Shown in pieces: positions 34,769 to 44,488 of a stretch of DNA of 64,000 bases (positions are counted from its first letter, which is position 1; each line of letters opens with the position of its first letter). The DNA is taken from positions 62,001-126,000 of the forward strand of contig JBFHGJ010000004.1 of NCBI GenBank assembly GCA_041583135.1, read 5' to 3'. The position numbers were made by a program, and so were the translations under genes. This stretch comes from JABSOG01 sp041583135 (GTDB lineage Bacteria > Pseudomonadota > Gammaproteobacteria > Enterobacterales > Alteromonadaceae). The notes under the pieces were generated by a model. It was not told where the DNA came from, did no database searches, and saw nothing but the letters and a program-made list of their open reading frames with translations.

Positions 34769-36541
34769 ATGCGAACTAAAAGTTTGTCTCGAAAACTTTT
34801 GACCACCGTATTGTCGGTCTACTTTTTACTGACTTTTGCGGTGACCTGTTTTCAAGTGATTGGTGAATACCTGACCAGCAAAAGTCACATTACCGGCGAG
34901 TTGCAAACCCTGCAAAAAACCTTTAGCGGCAGCTTGACCCGGGCGATATGGGAACTCAACACACAACAAGCCGTTACCATTGCCGAGGGTCTTTTGGCGA
35001 TACCAATGATAGAAGGCATCGTGGTCCGTGACGACAATCAAGAGATCATTTCAAAACTCGGCAAAGTGCCACAGATCACCGAACGCTACAGCAATACGCT
35101 GATCTCCGAGGGCATTCCTTTAGATGATTCGGTAACCGGTCTTTTCGGCTACGCCTTTCCGCTGATCTTCGAGTTTTCAGGTCGCGCTACCCATGTCGGT
35201 GACGTGACGCTGATCTCCAGCCGCGAGGTTGTCATCGATCGTATCCTCATCAGCATTTACTTTTTAGTCGGCAATGCGGTGATCAAAACGCTGTTTTTGA
35301 TCTTCTTATTTTTATACTCGTTCCGGCGTCACTTAACCGACCCTCTTAACGAACTGACCCAACAAATTGAAGAACTGGAAATCGACGATTTAGAAGGCGT
35401 GCAACTGACCATTCATTCGACTGAAAACAACGAACTCAACGTTATGGAGTCGGCCTTTAATCGTCTGATCACCAAAGTACAGGAATATAAAAGCGCCCTT
35501 GAAAGTGCGAAAAAAGAGCTGGTGCTCACTAACGAGAAGCTCGATAAACACAACCTCACACTCGAACAGGAAGTCGCCCGCAAAACCTCCAATCTCAGCC
35601 ACGCCATGATTGACCTGCAACAACAAAAGCAGCAGCTTGAATACAATCAAAAGGAACTCACCCAAGAGATAGCCAAACGGCGACAAAAAGAAGATGAGTT
35701 GACCCACAACCAGCAAGAGCTGGAAAAAATGGTCGATGAACTCAACCAAGCCCAAGACAGACTGTTGCAAAATGAAAAATTTGCCGCCATCGGTGGTTTG
35801 GTGGCGGGCTTAACCCACGAAGTCAACACCCCCATCGGCATCGGCGTCACTGCCACCACCTTTTTGGCCGATAAGATAGAAAAGCTCGATAAAGAGTATC
35901 AAAACAAAACCCTCAGTCCCAAATTGCTTGAGAGTTTTATCAAAGAAGCAAAAGAAAGCGCAGGTCTGTTGATGAGTAATTTAGAGCGTGCCTCGGAGCT
36001 TATTGCCAGCTTTAAACAGATCACGGTCGATCAGGCCAGTGGCGCCATTCGCACCATCAACCTCAAAGCCTATCTTCAAGAAATCGTCCACTCTCTCTCA
36101 CCGAAATTGAAGAAAAATCAATATAAAATCGACATTATCTGTCCAGAGATGATTGAGCTGGCGATCCCCGCCGGAGCCATTTCGCAGATCTTCACCAACC
36201 TGATATTAAACTCGGTGATCCACGGCTTTGACAGCAATGCCAAAGGCAATATCACCATTGAAGTTACCGAAGTCGGTGATGACATTAAGATTGACTACTC
36301 AGACAATGGTAAAGGGGTTAGCCAAACTCAGCTCAAACAACTGTTTGACCCCTTCTTCACCACCAAAAGAGAGCAAGGCGGCAGCGGCCTAGGCACCCAT
36401 ATCGTATATAACTTGGTGCGTCAAACCCTCGGCGGCGATATCAGTGCCACTAGCCAAATCGGTCAAGGACTGAGCTACCACATCAGCTTTCCGAAAGAGA
36501 ACACCTTTGCCGCCGAGTTATTGCATGAACAGGACGAGTAA
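34769..36541 (+). CDS. Orphan sensor histidine kinase (HAMP, long coiled coil)
   Basis: 590 residues. Membrane segments lie near 12-33 and 163-184 and enclose a periplasmic sensor domain; a HAMP domain (about 186-240) leads into a long Gln/Glu-rich coiled coil (240-335). The H-box is VAGLTHEVNTPIGIG with H350, the less common HEVNTP form of kinases that have no classical HisKA consensus. The N-box (NLILNSVIHGFD), D-box (DNGKGV) and GGSGLGTHIV complete the ATPase. No regulator gene is adjacent, so the partner lies elsewhere; the signal is unknown. Confidence 0.85.
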   Translation: MRTKSLSRKLLTTVLSVYFLLTFAVTCFQVIGEYLTSKSHITGELQTLQKTFSGSLTRAIWELNTQQAVTIAEGLLAIPMIEGIVVRDDNQEIISKLGKVPQITERYSNTLISEGIPLDDSVTGLFGYAFPLIFEFSGRATHVGDVTLISSREVVIDRILISIYFLVGNAVIKTLFLIFLFLYSFRRHLTDPLNELTQQIEELEIDDLEGVQLTIHSTENNELNVMESAFNRLITKVQEYKSALESAKKELVLTNEKLDKHNLTLEQEVARKTSNLSHAMIDLQQQKQQLEYNQKELTQEIAKRRQKEDELTHNQQELEKMVDELNQAQDRLLQNEKFAAIGGLVAGLTHEVNTPIGIGVTATTFLADKIEKLDKEYQNKTLSPKLLESFIKEAKESAGLLMSNLERASELIASFKQITVDQASGAIRTINLKAYLQEIVHSLSPKLKKNQYKIDIICPEMIELAIPAGAISQIFTNLILNSVIHGFDSNAKGNITIEVTEVGDDIKIDYSDNGKGVSQTQLKQLFDPFFTTKREQGGSGLGTHIVYNLVRQTLGGDISATSQIGQGLSYHISFPKENTFAAELLHEQDE

Positions 36542-36581
36542 TTCGTCCTCAACCATTTTCCTGAAATAATCTCAATTCGGG

Positions 36582-36908
36582 TTAAACAAGCCAGTTCAGC
36601 AACCCATTGACCACAGTGATCAACACCGCAGCGATAAGCGTCGTGCCGATGCTGTCAATTTCAAAGTCATCCAAGATTTTATCGGTAAGCCACAACATAA
36701 AGGCGTTGATAACAAAGTGAAACAGGCCGAAAGTGATCAAAATAAACGGCAATGCCAAGAACGTCAGTAGCCAGCCTAAGGCAAAATTCACCAAGGAGTA
36801 AACCACCGCCACAATGACCGCAGTGATCGGCTTTTTCAGCTTAAACCCCGGCAATATGTGTTCAATGAGGAAAATAGTGATGCTTAATAACAGCAACTTG
36901 GTTATCAT
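36582..36908 (-). CDS. Phage_holin_4_2 / YvlD-family membrane protein
   Basis: 108 residues with four hydrophobic segments and the LPGFKLKKPITAVIVAVVYSLVN signature of the 'phage holin family IV' proteins (YvlD-like). These are ordinary chromosomal membrane proteins; no phage genes are nearby, so a holin role should not be assumed. Function unknown. Confidence 0.85.
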   Translation of the reverse strand: MITKLLLLSITIFLIEHILPGFKLKKPITAVIVAVVYSLVNFALGWLLTFLALPFILITFGLFHFVINAFMLWLTDKILDDFEIDSIGTTLIAAVLITVVNGLLNWLV

Positions 36909-36978
36909 GTCGCCCTACCTCGTAATTAATTAGACAAAAAGACCTTTATCGGTTCGACAATAAAGGATATATATTTCA

Positions 36979-37875
36979 ATGTGGTTTTCCAATTTATATT
37001 TTTTCAAGTTTACCAAGCCTTTTGAGACCTCAGCAGAAGAACTGGAAAGCGCTTTAAATGCACTTAAATTCACCCCATGCGGCACCTTGGATATGTCAAA
37101 AATGGGCTGGACCTCGGCATTGGGTCACAATTCTGACGCCTTTTGTCACAGCGCCGCCGGCTCTATCTTAATGCGCTTGAAAAAAGAAGAGAAAATACTG
37201 CCCACCTCTGTCATCAAAGATCTGATGGAAGAGAAAATCGCCAATATCGAAAAAGCCGAAGGTCGTCAGGTCAAGAAAAAAGAAAAAGACCAGATTAAAG
37301 AAGACATCATTCACTCATTGTTGCCCCAAGCATTCACTAAGTCCTCTTTTGTCAACGGCTACATCGATACGGCAAACAACCTTCTAGTCATCAATACCTC
37401 AAGCAAAGCCAAAGCCGATGACTTTATGGCGATGCTGCGTAAAGCCATCGGCACTTTGCCGGTAGAGCCTATCCGCAAAGATGGCACCATCGAAGTCTTA
37501 CTGACCTTGTGGCTTAAAAACGGCCTCCCGCAAGAATTTGAGCTGGAAATGGAAGCCGAGTTGAAACACCCGGAAGAAGGCGGTGCCATCGTCAAGCTCA
37601 AGCAGCAGGACCTGACCGCAGATGAAGTCACTCGTCATTTGGAATCGGGCAAACAGGTCACCAAGCTGGCCTTAATGTGGCAAGAGCGCCTGACCTTTAT
37701 CTTAGCCGACGATATCTCTTGTAAGCGGGTGAAGTTCACCGACTTGGTCAAAGAACAAAACGACGACATTCCAAAAGAAGATATTCTCACCAAACTCGAT
37801 GCCGACTTTACTCTGATGTCGGCAGAATTTGCTGAATTTTTGCCTTACCTAATCAAAGAAGTTACCGGCGAATAA
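36979..37875 (+). CDS. rdgC: Recombination-associated protein RdgC
   Basis: Ring-forming dsDNA-binding protein that limits RecA activity and is nucleoid-associated. The 298 residues match the family length, with the N-terminus MWFSNLYFFKF and the GWTSALGHNSDAFCH motif. It stands alone; a perfect hairpin separates it from the convergent HDOD gene. Confidence 0.97.
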   Translation: MWFSNLYFFKFTKPFETSAEELESALNALKFTPCGTLDMSKMGWTSALGHNSDAFCHSAAGSILMRLKKEEKILPTSVIKDLMEEKIANIEKAEGRQVKKKEKDQIKEDIIHSLLPQAFTKSSFVNGYIDTANNLLVINTSSKAKADDFMAMLRKAIGTLPVEPIRKDGTIEVLLTLWLKNGLPQEFELEMEAELKHPEEGGAIVKLKQQDLTADEVTRHLESGKQVTKLALMWQERLTFILADDISCKRVKFTDLVKEQNDDIPKEDILTKLDADFTLMSAEFAEFLPYLIKEVTGE

Positions 37876-37886
37876 TCATCAAATCC

Positions 37887-37912
37887 GATAGGCGATACCT
37901 TTATCGCCTATC
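37887..37912. terminator. Hairpin between rdgC and the HDOD gene
   Basis: Perfect 11-bp stem GATAGGCGATA/TATCGCCTATC with a four-base loop, between the two convergent stops. T-runs are weak; a bidirectional terminator is likely. Confidence 0.6.
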
Positions 37913-37922
37913 TCGCCTTTGC

Positions 37923-38762
37923 TTAGGCAAACGCGCTCTTAATACTCTCTACATTTTCTAAAAACTCATCGCTTTGTAGATAGTGCTCATCGGCCAATAC
38001 GCCTTTATTGACATAGCTGGTCATCCAGTGAACGGTGTCGGTATTTTTCAGTACACCGGCATAGATGGCGCCAACGCGAACAAAATCGACATAAGCGGGT
38101 TCATCGGGCTGATAATTAAAGTCGCTCCATCTTTGCGCCACCTCTGAGAATTCATCGCTAAAGCCCCACGCCTTCATGATTGAGCTACCGACTCTGCCGG
38201 ACAGTTTGGCAATGGCTTGAGATAGAAACTCAGGGTTGGCAAACACATCTTCATGACGCTCAGCTTCGGTCAAAATCGGCAACACCCCAATATTGTGGAT
38301 CAAAGAGGCCAAGGTGATGGTTTCCATGGTCAAATGGCTGTGTTTGTTGCGCTTGAGATAATCCTGCATCAAGGCAATGGCAACCACAGAGACATCAACC
38401 GTCTTTTGCCACGCTCTGCCCATATAATTGCTGATCAAGGCGTTTTTCGACACGAACAGCTGTTCCATGGCCATCGCAGTGGCGATATTTTTGATTTGTC
38501 TCAAGCCGATACGCGTCACGGCCTGATTGATGGTTTCGACCTTGACTTTGCGGCTGATCATCGCCGAATTGGCGACTTTCATGATCCGTGCCGACATCGC
38601 CGGATCTTGCGCGATGACATCTGCCATCTTCGATAGGTTGACCTTGGGGTCATCGGCGGTTCGACGGATCTTGACCGCAACCTCAGGTAAGGTCGGTAAA
38701 GTCAGGGTGTCTGTATTGATTCGTTCAATTAAAATCGTCAGTAAGGCGTTTTGAGTGGACAT
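37923..38762 (-). CDS. HDOD-domain signalling protein
   Basis: 279 residues, with a single HDOD domain over about 20-215 (LPTLPEVAVKIRRTADDP, then IAQDPAMSARIMKVANSA and the LIHNIGVLPIL region). HDOD domains are relatives of HD-GYP phosphohydrolases that usually lack the metal-binding His-Asp set, and here the LIHN motif has no HD pair. Such proteins act as regulatory scaffolds in motility or biofilm signalling. No partner is encoded next to it. Confidence 0.85.
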   Translation of the reverse strand: MSTQNALLTILIERINTDTLTLPTLPEVAVKIRRTADDPKVNLSKMADVIAQDPAMSARIMKVANSAMISRKVKVETINQAVTRIGLRQIKNIATAMAMEQLFVSKNALISNYMGRAWQKTVDVSVVAIALMQDYLKRNKHSHLTMETITLASLIHNIGVLPILTEAERHEDVFANPEFLSQAIAKLSGRVGSSIMKAWGFSDEFSEVAQRWSDFNYQPDEPAYVDFVRVGAIYAGVLKNTDTVHWMTSYVNKGVLADEHYLQSDEFLENVESIKSAFA

Positions 38763-38996
38763 GGTATTACCTTGTTGTTATCACTTGTCGGTGAAGACCG
38801 AGCGCAAACATCGACGTTGTGGGATATGTCACCTGAACTCAGGTTATGTAATTTCATCAGGGGGTTACCCTTCCCTTATCTATTGAGTATTAATCAAATC
38901 TCAACAGAACGTTAGTATAAACGCGCTATTTTTTGTGTTAAAGCAAAGAATCGGGTAATAATAGCAAAATCAGGCTAATTCTCAGGCGCAACCGGC

Positions 38997-40382
38997 ATGA
39001 CATTCATTGAAGCATTACAGCAAATCGTCCCTCCCCATCAGTTTTATGACCGACAAGCGCTCAGTCAGACCGCTGTCAGCTATTGGGAAAGCGAGCCGAC
39101 CACGGCACGTTGCAAGGTCTGCCCAAGCTCGACAGAGCAAGTCAGCCAAATCCTCAAACTGTGTCATCACTATGGGCAAGCGGTTGTCACTCAAGGTGGC
39201 CTAACCGGCTGCGTACAAGGGGCGAAAGCCACGGCCGAAGAAGTCATTTTATCCCTTGAAAAGCTCAACCAAATTGAACACATCGACACCAACGCCGGAA
39301 CGGTCACGACCCAAGCGGGTGTCATTTTAGAGGCGTTGCAGCAAGCTCTTGCTGAAAAACAGTGGCTATATCCGGTCGATTTGGGCGCGAGAGGTTCTTG
39401 CACCATCGGGGGGAATATCGCCACCAACGCCGGTGGAATAAATGTCCTACGCTATGGCATGACTCGTGACCAAGTGCTGGGGTTAGAAGTGGTCATGGCC
39501 GACGGCACCATTATGAACTTGCAAAATCATATGCTTAAGAATAACTCAGGCTATGACTTAAAACAGCTGTTCATCGGCAGTGAAGGCACCTTGGGGGTCG
39601 TCACCAAAGCGGTGCTTAAACTCAGCCCAATACAAGATAAGCATCACACCGCTTTGGTTGCCGCCAATAACTTTGCCGCTGTGATTGATTTGCTCAAACG
39701 TGCCAAAGCCGAACTACAAGATAGTCTCAGTGCCTATGAGGTGATGTGGGGTGTCTATTATGACCAGCAAACCCAGCCCAAAGGCCATAAGCCGATATTG
39801 GCCAGTGGCTATCCATACTATGTGTTATTGGAAACCAGCCACCATAATGCGCCAAATGCCGACGCGCAGTTTGAAGCCCTTTTGGCGGATTGCTATGAGC
39901 AAAAGACAATTGTCGATGCCGCGATCGCCCACAGTGAGCAACAACGCCGCGCCATGTGGGACATACGTGAAAACTTTGAGCCAATTACCGGCCATCATGA
40001 GATCTTCACTTATGATATCAGCCTGCCCATTGGCAATATGGCACAATACATCCCAAGTCTAACTCAGACACTGAAGTCCAACGCGCCACAGGCCAAGCTC
40101 TATACCTTTGGCCATATTGCCGACGGCAATTTACATCTATTTATCAATCCGGGGCAAACTCAAGCACAACGCAGCGAGTTCGATGATTGGGTATATCAGC
40201 CGCTAGCAGCCCTATCAGGTGCTATTTCGGCTGAACATGGTATCGGCACTGAAAAGATGGCGGCACTGGCTCACTATTGCGACCCTGCCGCCTTGGCATT
40301 GATGAAGACTTTAAAGCAAACGATGGATCCAAAAGGGATTTTAAATCCTGCGCGAGTGCTATGCCCTAATGTAACTGATTAA
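38997..40382 (+). CDS. FAD-linked oxidase (GlcD / D-2-hydroxyacid dehydrogenase family)
   Basis: 461 residues. The N-terminal PCMH-type FAD domain has VVTQGGLTGCVQGA, the GGNIATNAGGINVLRYGMTRDQVLGLE motif and FIGSEGTLGVVTKAVL. The C-terminal cap ends with AEHGIGTEKMAAL and MDPKGILNPARVL. Substrates of relatives are D-lactate, glycolate and D-2-hydroxyglutarate; this one is not determined. The last 17 bases overlap the 3' end of the convergent VCBS gene. Confidence 0.9.
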   Translation: MTFIEALQQIVPPHQFYDRQALSQTAVSYWESEPTTARCKVCPSSTEQVSQILKLCHHYGQAVVTQGGLTGCVQGAKATAEEVILSLEKLNQIEHIDTNAGTVTTQAGVILEALQQALAEKQWLYPVDLGARGSCTIGGNIATNAGGINVLRYGMTRDQVLGLEVVMADGTIMNLQNHMLKNNSGYDLKQLFIGSEGTLGVVTKAVLKLSPIQDKHHTALVAANNFAAVIDLLKRAKAELQDSLSAYEVMWGVYYDQQTQPKGHKPILASGYPYYVLLETSHHNAPNADAQFEALLADCYEQKTIVDAAIAHSEQQRRAMWDIRENFEPITGHHEIFTYDISLPIGNMAQYIPSLTQTLKSNAPQAKLYTFGHIADGNLHLFINPGQTQAQRSEFDDWVYQPLAALSGAISAEHGIGTEKMAALAHYCDPAALALMKTLKQTMDPKGILNPARVLCPNVTD

Positions 40383-42288
40383 AATGCAGGTAAAGCGCCT
40401 TATGATGGGTCTTACTGCTGACAAAATCTAAATCGCCATCATTGTCTAAATCGATCGCTTTAAGGTCGTTATCCAACTCACCAGGATAACTGAGCAGCTT
40501 CGGCAGGGCCAAGTTAGCAGCGGCTGTATTTTCCCACCATTGTAGCTTCGCGGCGTGGTGAAACGGACCACAGCCGTTACAACTTCCGTAGCCCGTGTTT
40601 AAGGTCGTTTGAATAAGCAGGTCCTTATCCCCGTCGAGATCAACATCGCCAGTCACAAGCGTAACAGGCACTGCAAATTCGCCCAATCGCTCTGATACCA
40701 AGCCATTGTTACCATCATTGAGATAGGTCACAACTTTGCTATAACGGTCAGAAGTCGTTTTGTGCGCTACTTTAAAGTTCACCACAACATCGATAAAACC
40801 ATCATGATTAATATCTAAAGTGCTAACTTGGGCATATTTTTGGGTGCTGTCGGACAGCGGCGAAAGATTTAAAAGCTCCGCTTGACGCAAATAGCTGTAG
40901 CGGTAGTCCGTACCAAGATATAAGTAAGCTCTAGAATGGCTATCCGCACTATAAGGCCAGAGCAAAATATCGTTATGTCCGTCATTGTCGAAATCAACCA
41001 CCAAGACATGAACATCGCCGTTGACAGTATCTGAATCTGGCGTATCGGCGTTATAATCTAACAGGCTTCTAGGCTCGAACCGACCGTTATCCGCTTGAAA
41101 ATAAACTGCCAACTCCAACCTTTTCTCTTGTGCTTTGGCTGCGCTTGGGCCAAATCCATCATCGCCGGGTATCACAAATTGATGAGCGAGTACAATGTCC
41201 ACCTTGCCGTCTTTGTCGAGGTCGCTAGTACTCAAACGGCTATATGAACCAATATTGGACTCAATGATGTTCTCATTGCCAAATTGGCCGTTGCCGAGGT
41301 TTTTAAACCAAGACAGAATTCGCCGATGGCGGTCAAAATCTTCGCGATAGCCAACTATCACGTCTGCAAAACCGTCACCATCGATATCCGCCAACTCAAG
41401 TACTTCGATATTTCCATTGGTCTGAAGCAGCATATGATGCTCGGCAAAATATTGCGACGCTCTAGATAAGGTATAAACGACGTCGTTAAGATCTGCATAA
41501 ACCATATCGGCTAAGCCGTCATGATTAAGATCAGCCAAGGTTTGCAATTGCAGATCGCCATAAATAATGTCAAAACCTTCAACCGCAATTTTTTCACTAC
41601 GGATCCCAACACCCTCGCTGGCCTTAATCAACATAGAACCACTGAGCGTCGCACGTTCAAAGTTACCTTCAAGCTGCTTCACCTTCGCAGTAAAATCGAC
41701 CACGGTATCAGCACTGAGGTGAGGCGCCTGAAACTGGCCACTACCGGGGTTATCATAAGAAAATTGCATACCGATATCGTCACTGAATTGCCAGTCGATA
41801 CGGTGCAAAAAACTATCGAACCCGGCAACGGTCCAAGTCAGCGTCTCTCCGGCTGCCAGCTCGGTTGCGGCCGAAGGTGTTAGAAAGAAGTCCTTTACCG
41901 TCAATACAATATCATCACTGGCCTGCGCGCCATCATCATCGGTCACCGTTAGACGCAATCCCAAGGTTTGTTCAACTGGTGTGCCTTGCGAGACCTTGAT
42001 TTTCACTCTGGCACTGGTGTCGCCACTAAGGGTTGCTTGCGGTCCGAAGGTTTGTGTCCACTGATAACTGGCAATAGCGCCATCTTGGTCGTTGGCTGTT
42101 GCGCTAAGCGCCAACTCAAGCGCCGGTATGATGTAGCGGTCTTCGCCAATGCTCACCACAGGGGGCTGATTGACGGTTGGTTGTGGAGTGACGGGGGTCG
42201 TAGGCTCAGGTGTACTAGGGCCTGAGCCGCCACAGGCGCTCAAGCCTGTGCACAATAATGCGCAGAGTATCGATTTTATTCTTATCAT
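40366..42288 (-). CDS. VCBS/FG-GAP repeat lipoprotein with PKD-like domain
   Basis: Exported lipoprotein of 640 residues (lipobox LSAC, Cys near residue 19), followed by a Pro/Thr linker (PEPTTPVTPQPT). A PKD/cadherin-like domain (about 45-135, with TVTDDDGAQASDDIVLTV) comes next. The C-terminal part has seven DxDxDG-type calcium loops, for example DLNHDGLADM, DIDGDGFADV, DLDKDGKVDI, DFDNDGHNDI, DINHDGFIDV, DVDLDGDKDL and DLDNDGDLDF, which fits a seven-bladed integrin-like propeller. Surface adhesion or polysaccharide/protein binding is possible. Two open frames on the opposite strand are shadows. Confidence 0.88.
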   Translation of the reverse strand: MIRIKSILCALLCTGLSACGGSGPSTPEPTTPVTPQPTVNQPPVVSIGEDRYIIPALELALSATANDQDGAIASYQWTQTFGPQATLSGDTSARVKIKVSQGTPVEQTLGLRLTVTDDDGAQASDDIVLTVKDFFLTPSAATELAAGETLTWTVAGFDSFLHRIDWQFSDDIGMQFSYDNPGSGQFQAPHLSADTVVDFTAKVKQLEGNFERATLSGSMLIKASEGVGIRSEKIAVEGFDIIYGDLQLQTLADLNHDGLADMVYADLNDVVYTLSRASQYFAEHHMLLQTNGNIEVLELADIDGDGFADVIVGYREDFDRHRRILSWFKNLGNGQFGNENIIESNIGSYSRLSTSDLDKDGKVDIVLAHQFVIPGDDGFGPSAAKAQEKRLELAVYFQADNGRFEPRSLLDYNADTPDSDTVNGDVHVLVVDFDNDGHNDILLWPYSADSHSRAYLYLGTDYRYSYLRQAELLNLSPLSDSTQKYAQVSTLDINHDGFIDVVVNFKVAHKTTSDRYSKVVTYLNDGNNGLVSERLGEFAVPVTLVTGDVDLDGDKDLLIQTTLNTGYGSCNGCGPFHHAAKLQWWENTAAANLALPKLLSYPGELDNDLKAIDLDNDGDLDFVSSKTHHKALYLHFNQLH

Positions 42289-42323
42289 TGTTACGACTTC
42301 CGTTTTTTGATGGTTTTGCTTAG

Positions 42324-42722
42324 CTATAGAAATTGACGTAGCGCTTTTTCAAGGTCGGCAATCTCTTGGGGGCTATATGGCACTGCCGGAAACTTGCCCC
42401 ATACCGGCGCAGGCCATGCAGCATCTGTGGTATATCGCACGATGTGATGCACGTGTAGCTGCGGCACCATATTGCCAAGGGCAGCAACATTGAGTTTATC
42501 AGGGTTAAAGACCGATTTAAGCATATGACTGAGCATGGCAGACTCACGCCACAACAGTTGCTGCTCTTGCTCGCTTAGGTCAATGACTTCTTTGATCTGC
42601 GCACGCATCGGCACCAGAATAAACCAAGGATATTGCTTGTCATTACATAGCAACAGCTTACACAGCTCAAAGTCGCAGATCTCAATGCAGTCTTTTTGCA
42701 GTTGGGGATGCAGTTCAAACAT
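42324..42722 (-). CDS. HIT-family protein
   Basis: 132 residues with the HIT motif as QLHVHHIVRYTTDAAWPAPVWG. The first two histidines of the triad stand at the usual spacing, while the next position has HI rather than the common H-phi-H. This is the compact diadenosine-tetraphosphate hydrolase-like subgroup seen in marine gammaproteobacteria. It probably hydrolyses nucleotide phosphoramidates or dinucleoside polyphosphates. It lies downstream of purA behind a terminator. Confidence 0.85.
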   Translation of the reverse strand: MFELHPQLQKDCIEICDFELCKLLLCNDKQYPWFILVPMRAQIKEVIDLSEQEQQLLWRESAMLSHMLKSVFNPDKLNVAALGNMVPQLHVHHIVRYTTDAAWPAPVWGKFPAVPYSPQEIADLEKALRQFL

Positions 42723-42736
42723 AAAGATTATCCTTT

Positions 42737-42760
42737 AAAAAAGGCCGCGAATGCGGCCTT
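42737..42760 (-). terminator. Terminator of the purA transcript
   Basis: On the minus strand AAGGCCGC, a four-base loop and GCGGCCTT are followed by TTTT. It starts 8 bp after the purA stop codon. Confidence 0.88.
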
Positions 42761-42767
42761 CTCGGTG

Positions 42768-44063
42768 TTATGCAAATGGGCTAACCAGCACCATGGTCTC
42801 TACTCGGTCAGGACCTGTGGAAAGGATGTCCACCGGCACACCAGAGAGTTCTTCAACACGTTTGATGTAGTCTTTCGCTGCCTGTGGCAACTTATCATAC
42901 TCGGTGATACCAAAGGTGTTATCGCTCCAACCCGGCATTTCTTCATAGACAGGTTCAACGCTTTCATAACCTTCAGCGGCCATTGGAGGCACTTCCATCA
43001 ACTCGCCGTTGGCATCTTTATAGGCAACGCACAATTTAAGCGTTTCTAAGCCATCAAGCACGTCAAGCTTGGTCATACAAAAGCCGCTGATAGAGTTGAT
43101 TTGCACAGCGCGGCGCAAAGCCACGATATCCAACCAACCGGTACGGCGCTTACGGCCCGTTGTGGCCCCAAACTCATGACCTTTAACACCTAAGTGTTCA
43201 CCCACTTCACAGCTAAGTTCTGTCGGGAAAGGACCTGAACCAACACGAGTGGTATAGGCTTTGACAATGCCCAATACATAGTCGAGATAACGTGGGCCAA
43301 AACCGCTACCGGTCGCCACGCCACCAACAGTGGTATTAGATGAAGTAACATACGGATAAGTACCGTGGTCGATATCAAGCAAGGTCCCTTGGGCGCCTTC
43401 AAACAAGATAGGCTCACCGTTTTTGCGGGCCTTATCAAGCAAGTCCGCGACATCAACAACCATAGCGCGCAGCATGTCGGCAACCGCCAAAGCGCCAGCC
43501 AAGGTGGCGTCATAATCCACCGGCTCGGCTTTATAATAGTTAACCAAAGCAAAGTTGTGATATTCCATCACTTCTTTTAACTTGGCGGCAAACAGTTCCT
43601 GGTTGAACAAATCGCCGATACGCAAACCACGACGCGACACTTTGTCTTCATACGCAGGACCGATACCACGTCCAGTAGTCCCAATGGCTTTTTCGCCACG
43701 GGCAGCTTCACGAGCTTCGTCCAAGGCAATATGGTAAGGCAGAATTAAAGGACAGGCTTCGCTAATCGCCAAGCGTTCTTTCACCGGCACTCCGCGCTCT
43801 TCAAGCATTTTCATTTCTTTAAGCAACGCATCTGGAGAAACCACGACACCATTGCCGATAATGCATTTGACATTATCACGCAAGATCCCTGAAGGGATAA
43901 GGTGCAATACTGTTTTTTCGCCATTAATGACCAAAGTATGACCGGCATTATGTCCGCCTTGATAGCGCACTACGTATTTTGCCTGGTCGGTCAATAAATC
44001 AACGACTTTACCTTTACCTTCGTCACCCCATTGGGTGCCGAGAACGACTACATTTTTACCCAT
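42768..44063 (-). CDS. purA: Adenylosuccinate synthetase
   Basis: Joins IMP and aspartate with GTP in AMP synthesis. The 431 residues match E. coli PurA in length. The N-terminus VVLGTQWGDEGKGKVVDLL is the GTP-binding signature, and QGGHNAGHTLV, TTGRGIGPAYEDK and the C-terminal STGPDRVETM are present. It follows yjeT, as in the conserved hfl-purA region. Confidence 0.98.
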   Translation of the reverse strand: MGKNVVVLGTQWGDEGKGKVVDLLTDQAKYVVRYQGGHNAGHTLVINGEKTVLHLIPSGILRDNVKCIIGNGVVVSPDALLKEMKMLEERGVPVKERLAISEACPLILPYHIALDEAREAARGEKAIGTTGRGIGPAYEDKVSRRGLRIGDLFNQELFAAKLKEVMEYHNFALVNYYKAEPVDYDATLAGALAVADMLRAMVVDVADLLDKARKNGEPILFEGAQGTLLDIDHGTYPYVTSSNTTVGGVATGSGFGPRYLDYVLGIVKAYTTRVGSGPFPTELSCEVGEHLGVKGHEFGATTGRKRRTGWLDIVALRRAVQINSISGFCMTKLDVLDGLETLKLCVAYKDANGELMEVPPMAAEGYESVEPVYEEMPGWSDNTFGITEYDKLPQAAKDYIKRVEELSGVPVDILSTGPDRVETMVLVSPFA

Positions 44064-44184
44064 CGAACATTCACTATCATCAAGTTGAGGGGGGCGATTC
44101 TACCAGAATCAAAAGCGAAGATCACTAGATGAGGCCAGATTGATGCCCAAGGATTGCCTTGAAAATGCTCAGCCACAAGCCCTG

Positions 44185-44376
44185 CTAGATTTGAATCAAA
44201 ATCACAATCAAAGCGCCGACTAGACACAGCCCAGCGCCAAGGCGCTGAAGAAGCGCCGGATGGGACTTCGCCAGTTGCAGCATAAAATTGGCCCAACGCT
44301 TGGGATACATCAGAGGTCCGATGCCTTCAAAAATCAACATAAACCCCAGTGCCAGCCACAGTGCATCAGACATCAT
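44185..44376 (-). CDS. yjeT: DUF2065 small membrane protein (YjeT)
   Basis: 63 residues with two hydrophobic segments (LWLALGFMLIFEGIGPLMYP and LGAGLCLVGALIVILIQI) around RWANFMLQLAKSHPALLQR. Both the sequence and the place between hflC and purA match YjeT/DUF2065. Two ATG codons stand side by side; GGAG is well placed for either. Function unknown. Confidence 0.9.
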   Translation of the reverse strand: MMSDALWLALGFMLIFEGIGPLMYPKRWANFMLQLAKSHPALLQRLGAGLCLVGALIVILIQI

Positions 44377-44434
44377 TTTTCAAACTCCTAAAACAGCCGA
44401 AGCATGTTCGCGACAATTTTCGTATCCTATACAC

Positions 44435-44457
44435 AAAAGGCCCGTGTAGGGCCTTTT
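44435..44457 (-). terminator. Hairpin after hflC
   Basis: A perfect 9-bp stem AAAAGGCCC/GGGCCTTTT with a five-base loop. The T-run lies inside the stem, as in many intrinsic terminators. It ends the hfq-hflX-hflK-hflC transcript, at least in part. Confidence 0.75.
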
Positions 44458-44488
44458 AAACTTAACGACTTTTGCTAAACCGCAATGA

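Noticed and set aside
36582..36908. 'Holin' as evidence for a prophage
   Set aside because: The family is chromosomal and widespread (YvlD-like); no phage genes are present around it.
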